A DNA stretch of 41,521 nucleotides. It comes from Candidatus Peribacteria bacterium. GTDB lineage: Bacteria > Patescibacteriota > Gracilibacteria > Peribacterales > Peribacteraceae. Location: assembly GCA_023245775.1 (NCBI GenBank), contig JAHFJR010000010.1, positions 1 through 41,521 on the forward strand, given 5' to 3'. The position numbers were made by a program, and so were the translations under genes. Below, piece by piece: positions 37,668 through 41,521 of the stretch (position 1 is its first letter; the number at the start of each line of letters is the position of its first letter). The notes beneath the pieces are model-generated. The model ran no database searches. It was not told where the DNA came from and saw only the letters and a list, made by a program, of their open reading frames with translations.

Positions 37668-40244
37668 TTACTTCTCATCTGGTGGTATCCCATAATCATC
37701 GAACAGGAACTGCGCAATACTCTTGAAGAGCGGTGCGGCTGATTTACTCCCGAAGTCGTCCTTCTTTGGGCGATCCAACTTCACGAGGATCAGAAATTTC
37801 GGATGATCGACCGGCGCGTAGCCCGCGTACGTCGCGATGGTCGAGCCCGTTCCACTCTCGTACTTGCCGCCAGGTCCTGCGATCTGCGACGTTCCGGTTT
37901 TACCAGCGATGCGATGCCCCTTCACCTTTCCTGCACGCGCGAATCCATTCTGTGCACTGTTGACGAGCATGGCGGTGATCGTTGCTGAGGTCGAAGGTTT
38001 GATCACTTGTCTGATGATGTCGGGCGCTCTCTTGTCGATCGTACCGTCTGGATGTCGTATCTCATCGATGATGGTTGGCCGCATCAGCTTGCCACCGTTT
38101 GCGAGTGCGGACCATGCGGTGATCATCTGGAGTGGTGTTGCGGTGATGCCCTGTCCAAAGGCCATAGTCATCAGGAGGGCTGGACTCCACTCTCTCCAAG
38201 GCTTCAGATCCCCAGGGAGTTCGTTGTCGAGCTCGATGCCAGTCACGGTGCCAAAGCCAAAGTTTTCGAGTGCGGCGTGGAACAGGTTGCGACCGAGTTT
38301 CAGACTCACACTCGTCATGCACGTATTGATGGAGAAGTTGATGCAGTCAACCATACTCACCTTGCCGTAGTACTTGTTCAGAGCATTCTTGATCGTGTAG
38401 ATATCTACTTTCACTGCTCCCGTGTCATTGTAGATGTCGAGCGGAGACACCTCCCCTTGGTCGAGAGCGGTTGCCATGGTGATGGCTTTCATCACCGAAC
38501 CCGGTTCGTAGACCTCTTGAATCGTGCGATTGACGTACGAGCCCACACCGATGTTGTTCTTGTACTTCAGCCAGATCCCCTTCCGGTCTGTTGGAAAAAT
38601 CTCGCGTCGATTATTGTCACCCAGGTAGAGGTAGTACCGCGTGATCGCCTTGAGCGCATAGAGTTTTTCGAGTTCATCCAATTTGGCAAGGCTCGCGATG
38701 CAGACCTCGAGGCACCGAACACTGTCCTTCCTCAGAAGCTGTCTGCCCTCGGGGGTCATATCAGCGAGGTACGTCTTGATCACGCGGACATTCTTCTCAG
38801 GATCGTAGACTTCGACGACGATGCCTCTCTCATGCTCAGGATCCAGAGCGAATGCTTCTTTCTCGTAGACCGATGCATAGATGTTATTGTCGAAGAGCGG
38901 AGCATTCGCGAGGGCGAGGATCCGTCCCGTACTGGGATCCATGATGATCACCTGCCCACTCTCGGCATCAACTTTCTTCACCATCGCAGCGAGCAGATCC
39001 TCGACGTGGCTCTGGATGAAACGATCGATGGTGAGAGCGATCGTCGATCCGTCCCTTGGATCGATGAATTTCTGATCGGAGGAGACGATCTGTCCCCCGA
39101 AGGGATCACTCACCGAAGCGATGAGGCCTTCCTGGCCGCGTAGGATCGAATCGTACGCACGTTCGATGCCGTACTGCGGTTCCTGTAGTGCATTGATGAA
39201 GCCCACAACGTGGGATGCGATCTTCGTATCCGGGTAGAACCTCCAGTGCTCGGGGAGCAGTGTGATGGCTCGAAAGGGATCTGGAATCTGCGGGACTCCC
39301 TTTTTTCCTTTTGGATTTTCAGCGAGGATTCTCTCTTTCCAACTTGCAAGATGCTTCTCCTTGAGTTCGCGAATTTTGACACTGAGCTCCGGTGGCAGCT
39401 TGGCCATCACGGGCACGTACCGCAGTGGACGGCTCTGCATCCGAGAGCTGAGAACACGGGGATCGATAAGGAGAATCGGAGAGAACTGTCTCGATATCTG
39501 AGACACCTTCGACTGGTCGACCTGATCTGGATTCACGTAGATCAGTGCCTGTTCTTCATTGACAAAAATCCCCGGGATCGCGAGTGCTGCGATGTCGGCT
39601 TGCTGCACCTTGTTCGCGCTGTAGAGCAGGGGTGCGAAGGTGACGGTGCGTTGACGTACACGCTCCTCGATGAATCTCGCGAAGAGACGACGAACCTCGG
39701 TCAGATCGGGAAGTGCGAGAGTATCGAGGCCTTGAGTCGCTCCCGTGAGTGTTGCGATCGTTGCTCCGGATGCATTCACCGTTTCGGTAATCTTCACTCT
39801 GCTGAGAGGATCGAATGCACGTCGATAGAATTGGATGAGCTCGCTTGGACATGTGGCGTCACCACTCCTGCAACGAGCATCGAATTCTGGAGTCACTAGG
39901 ATCTGTGAGAGCTCATCGGCCACGGCTGCATGGTCGCTCTGGATCACCAGCGGATCGATGTAGAGGAGGTCGAGGGTCGTATTGGTTGCAAGGATGCTGG
40001 TCTCGCCTGTCTTGCTGTTGCGGCTGAAAATTTCTCCACGCTTTGCCGAGAGCACGACGCCTCCATACTGTTGCTCCTGTGCGATCTTGTGGTACTCACT
40101 ACTCTTCACGATCTGGAGCTCGATGAGTCTGCCAACGATCACGAGGCAGATGGAGAGGAACACGCCATGGAGAATGAAGATGCGCCGCTCGAACGAGCGA
40201 CGTTTCTGGGTCTCGGAGATGGCGGAAAAACGACCGGAAAGCAT
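37668..40244 (-). CDS. Class B penicillin-binding protein (FtsI/PBP2 type), unusually long
   Basis: This transpeptidase cross-links peptidoglycan in the periplasm. A short cytoplasmic tail and one membrane helix (about residues 21-42) precede the dimerisation domain. The catalytic Ser583 lies in EPGSVMK, S638-I-N640 is the second motif and K782-T-G the third. At 858 residues it is 200-250 longer than most class B PBPs. One insert is in the pedestal (about 90-330). Another of about 90-100 residues lies between ALANAPLFDNN and YEPGS, in the transpeptidase domain just before the catalytic Ser. ATG 40244 is preferred; the frame to 40274 starts with TTG. Whether it serves division or elongation cannot be told here. 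Confidence 0.92.
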   Translation of the reverse strand: MLSGRFSAISETQKRRSFERRIFILHGVFLSICLVIVGRLIELQIVKSSEYHKIAQEQQYGGVVLSAKRGEIFSRNSKTGETSILATNTTLDLLYIDPLVIQSDHAAVADELSQILVTPEFDARCRSGDATCPSELIQFYRRAFDPLSRVKITETVNASGATIATLTGATQGLDTLALPDLTEVRRLFARFIEERVRQRTVTFAPLLYSANKVQQADIAALAIPGIFVNEEQALIYVNPDQVDQSKVSQISRQFSPILLIDPRVLSSRMQSRPLRYVPVMAKLPPELSVKIRELKEKHLASWKERILAENPKGKKGVPQIPDPFRAITLLPEHWRFYPDTKIASHVVGFINALQEPQYGIERAYDSILRGQEGLIASVSDPFGGQIVSSDQKFIDPRDGSTIALTIDRFIQSHVEDLLAAMVKKVDAESGQVIIMDPSTGRILALANAPLFDNNIYASVYEKEAFALDPEHERGIVVEVYDPEKNVRVIKTYLADMTPEGRQLLRKDSVRCLEVCIASLAKLDELEKLYALKAITRYYLYLGDNNRREIFPTDRKGIWLKYKNNIGVGSYVNRTIQEVYEPGSVMKAITMATALDQGEVSPLDIYNDTGAVKVDIYTIKNALNKYYGKVSMVDCINFSINTCMTSVSLKLGRNLFHAALENFGFGTVTGIELDNELPGDLKPWREWSPALLMTMAFGQGITATPLQMITAWSALANGGKLMRPTIIDEIRHPDGTIDKRAPDIIRQVIKPSTSATITAMLVNSAQNGFARAGKVKGHRIAGKTGTSQIAGPGGKYESGTGSTIATYAGYAPVDHPKFLILVKLDRPKKDDFGSKSAAPLFKSIAQFLFDDYGIPPDEK

Positions 40245-40280
40245 GGTGCAGAGGTTAGCATATGCCAAAAGCAACTATGA

Positions 40281-40383
40281 GTTGAAAGTGGAAAGTTGAA
40301 AGTGGAAAGTAATAGATGATTCCGACAAAAATACCAAAAGTAACTTTCCACCGTACACGTTCAGCTTTCCACTCTTCTTCAAC
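40281..40383. repeat. Imperfect inverted repeat of GTTGAAAGTGGAAAG units
   Basis: Left arm 40281-40310 is two tandem GTTGAAAGTGGAAAG units. The right region 40341-40383 holds the complementary words (ACTTTCCAC, TTCAGCTTTCCACTC, TTCAAC) and runs over the purA stop codon. It separates the purA end from the PBP start. Confidence 0.65.
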
Positions 40384-41521
40384 GTGCGATCATTTCCTCC
40401 CTTTCCTGTCCCGTTCCGATCAATCGCACCGGAACACCGATGTTCTTCTCGATGAAGTCGATGAAGGCTTGCGCCTGCCTCGGTAATTCTTTGAAATCCG
40501 TGATGCTGTGTGTCGATGTCTGCCATCCTGCAAGATCTTCGTAGATCGCCTTTCCACTCCTATCCATGCCAATTCCAATCGGAATTTCTTTCTCTTCGTC
40601 CAGCACATCCAGTTTCGTCAGATTGATTGCTGTGAATCCGTTGATGAACGCACTCCGCTTCAGATCTGGAAGGTGAAGCCAGCCTGTTCGACGTGGTCGT
40701 CCTGTCGTCGATCCGTACTCCCCTCCCCTTTTTCTTAGACCCTCACCTCGCTCACCCGCTTCCTCCGTGATGAACTCTCCCGCACCGACACGCGTGCAGT
40801 ACGCCTTCGCGACGCCGATGCACGATGTGAGAATATTCGGAGGGAGTCCGAGTCCTTGCAGTGCACCTGCCGCGGTCGTCTGGCTGCTCGTGACATAGGG
40901 ATACGATCCGTGGTCGATATCGAGGAGGGTCGCCTGTGCACCCTCGATGAGGATCGTCTTTTTCTGCTGGACAAACGATGCCATCAGGTCAGGGAGAAAC
41001 TTCACGATTCTCTCACCCAACAGTTTCTTCGTGGCCTCAGTCGCTTGCACTTCGGAGGCAATGTCGATCTCCACTCCGTACATCTGTTTGACGTCTCTTG
41101 CTTTTTCTTTGAGTCGTTGAAGAATGTTTCCGAGGTGTTCCATGCGAATCCCGGATCGTGCTGCCTTCTCCATATATGCAGGCCCGATACCACGTTTCGT
41201 CGTGCCGATGCCGCCTGCTCCGCGTCGTTCTTCCAGCACAGCGTCGATCGTCTTGTGATAGTCGAAGACGATGTGGGCCGCAGGCGAAATGAAGAGTCTC
41301 TCCACGAGATCGATGCCTCCCTCACGCAGGGTCGCAATTTCTTCGAGTAACGTCGGAAGGTGGATGACCATGCCGGAACCGAGCACGACAGCTTTTCCTT
41401 CGTGCAGACATCCCGCAGGCAAGAGGTGAAACACGTGCTTCTTTCCGTTCACGACGATCGTGTGTCCGGCATTGGCTCCTCCGCAAGCTCTGGCAATCAC
41501 ATCGAAATGCTCACCGAGAAT
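40379..41521 (-). CDS. purA: Adenylosuccinate synthetase (5' end outside the window)
   Basis: PurA joins IMP and aspartate with GTP on the path to AMP. The frame is open to the last base, so the start (with the GDEGKGK P-loop) lies beyond 41521. Visible are the GGANAGHT loop, RGIGPAYMEKAARSGIR, ILIEGAQATLLDIDHGSYPYVTSS, CIGVAKAYCTRVGAGEFITE, GRPRRTGWLHLP and the late GIGMDRSGK region. The visible 380 residues are otherwise complete at the C-terminus. Confidence 0.95.
   Translation of the reverse strand: MLGEHFDVIARACGGANAGHTIVVNGKKHVFHLLPAGCLHEGKAVVLGSGMVIHLPTLLEEIATLREGGIDLVERLFISPAAHIVFDYHKTIDAVLEERRGAGGIGTTKRGIGPAYMEKAARSGIRMEHLGNILQRLKEKARDVKQMYGVEIDIASEVQATEATKKLLGERIVKFLPDLMASFVQQKKTILIEGAQATLLDIDHGSYPYVTSSQTTAAGALQGLGLPPNILTSCIGVAKAYCTRVGAGEFITEEAGERGEGLRKRGGEYGSTTGRPRRTGWLHLPDLKRSAFINGFTAINLTKLDVLDEEKEIPIGIGMDRSGKAIYEDLAGWQTSTHSITDFKELPRQAQAFIDFIEKNIGVPVRLIGTGQEREEMIAR

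Noticed and set aside
38007..39143. 378-codon plus-strand frame
   Set aside because: Antisense to the PBP gene, whose catalytic motifs are all in the other strand.
1..41521. CRISPR arrays, prophage, rRNA or additional tRNA genes
   Set aside because: Looked for repeat-spacer patterns, T-arm consensus and phage gene clusters; none beyond the single tRNA-Pro was found.

Overview
The window looks like a piece of a Candidate Phyla Radiation (Patescibacteria) chromosome, most likely of the Peregrinibacteria/Peribacteria type. The reasons are dense packing of core genes without conserved operons, a membrane-anchored baseplate-J-like protein, a free-standing sigma-region-4/HARE-HTH protein, several short lipoproteins and membrane proteins without clear families, and an almost complete lack of Shine-Dalgarno sequences. 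TGA ends many genes, which argues against the UGA-recoded Gracilibacteria/Absconditabacteria. Lineage is inference; no rRNA is present.

Layout. 1-5.6 kb: recG (probably cut at its 5' end), a small CxxC protein, a two-gene membrane/glycosyltransferase pair and queF. 5.6-6.6 kb: an HXXEE-type membrane protein, tRNA-Pro(UGG) and a repeat-rich stretch with REP-like palindromes, a 33-bp direct repeat and a decayed RelE-type toxin. 6.6-12.8 kb: a putative Tat lipoprotein, rarA, a membrane protein, a TsaE-HD fusion, an M23 peptidase and a WecA/TagO-like transferase. 12.8-16 kb: a short AroE-like protein, pgk and the baseplate-J-like protein. 16-18.9 kb: an unrecognised 544-residue protein with a caspase-like His/Cys arrangement, then a REP-associated tyrosine transposase (RAYT) between REP elements. 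18.9-25.9 kb: tyrS, an RluA-type synthase, a FecR-domain protein, a short GspE/PilB ATPase, nadK and two small proteins. 25.9-31.9 kb: fbp, gap, mraY, dnaB and recA. 31.9-41.5 kb: a Cys-tailed lipoprotein, a small basic protein, the sigma4/HARE protein, ruvX-rpsT, glmS, a 46-residue membrane protein in an AT-rich islet, a large class B PBP and purA (cut at the window end).

Much of the content supports envelope building: GlmS makes GlcN-6-P, MraY and the WecA-like enzyme load undecaprenyl phosphate, the PBP cross-links peptidoglycan and the M23 enzyme may cut it. FBPase, a GAPDH whose cofactor loop resembles Gap2, and PGK suggest a gluconeogenic triose route.

The strongest window-wide signal is regulatory. 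At about ten genes a good -10 box ends only 6-8 bases before the start codon, which predicts leaderless mRNAs. Other notable points are an apparent AUU start codon in ruvX, matching GTGTAC-N4-GTACAC palindromes upstream of recA and of the 544-residue protein, palindromes inserted in frame in coding genes, and families of dispersed inverted repeats at gene ends.
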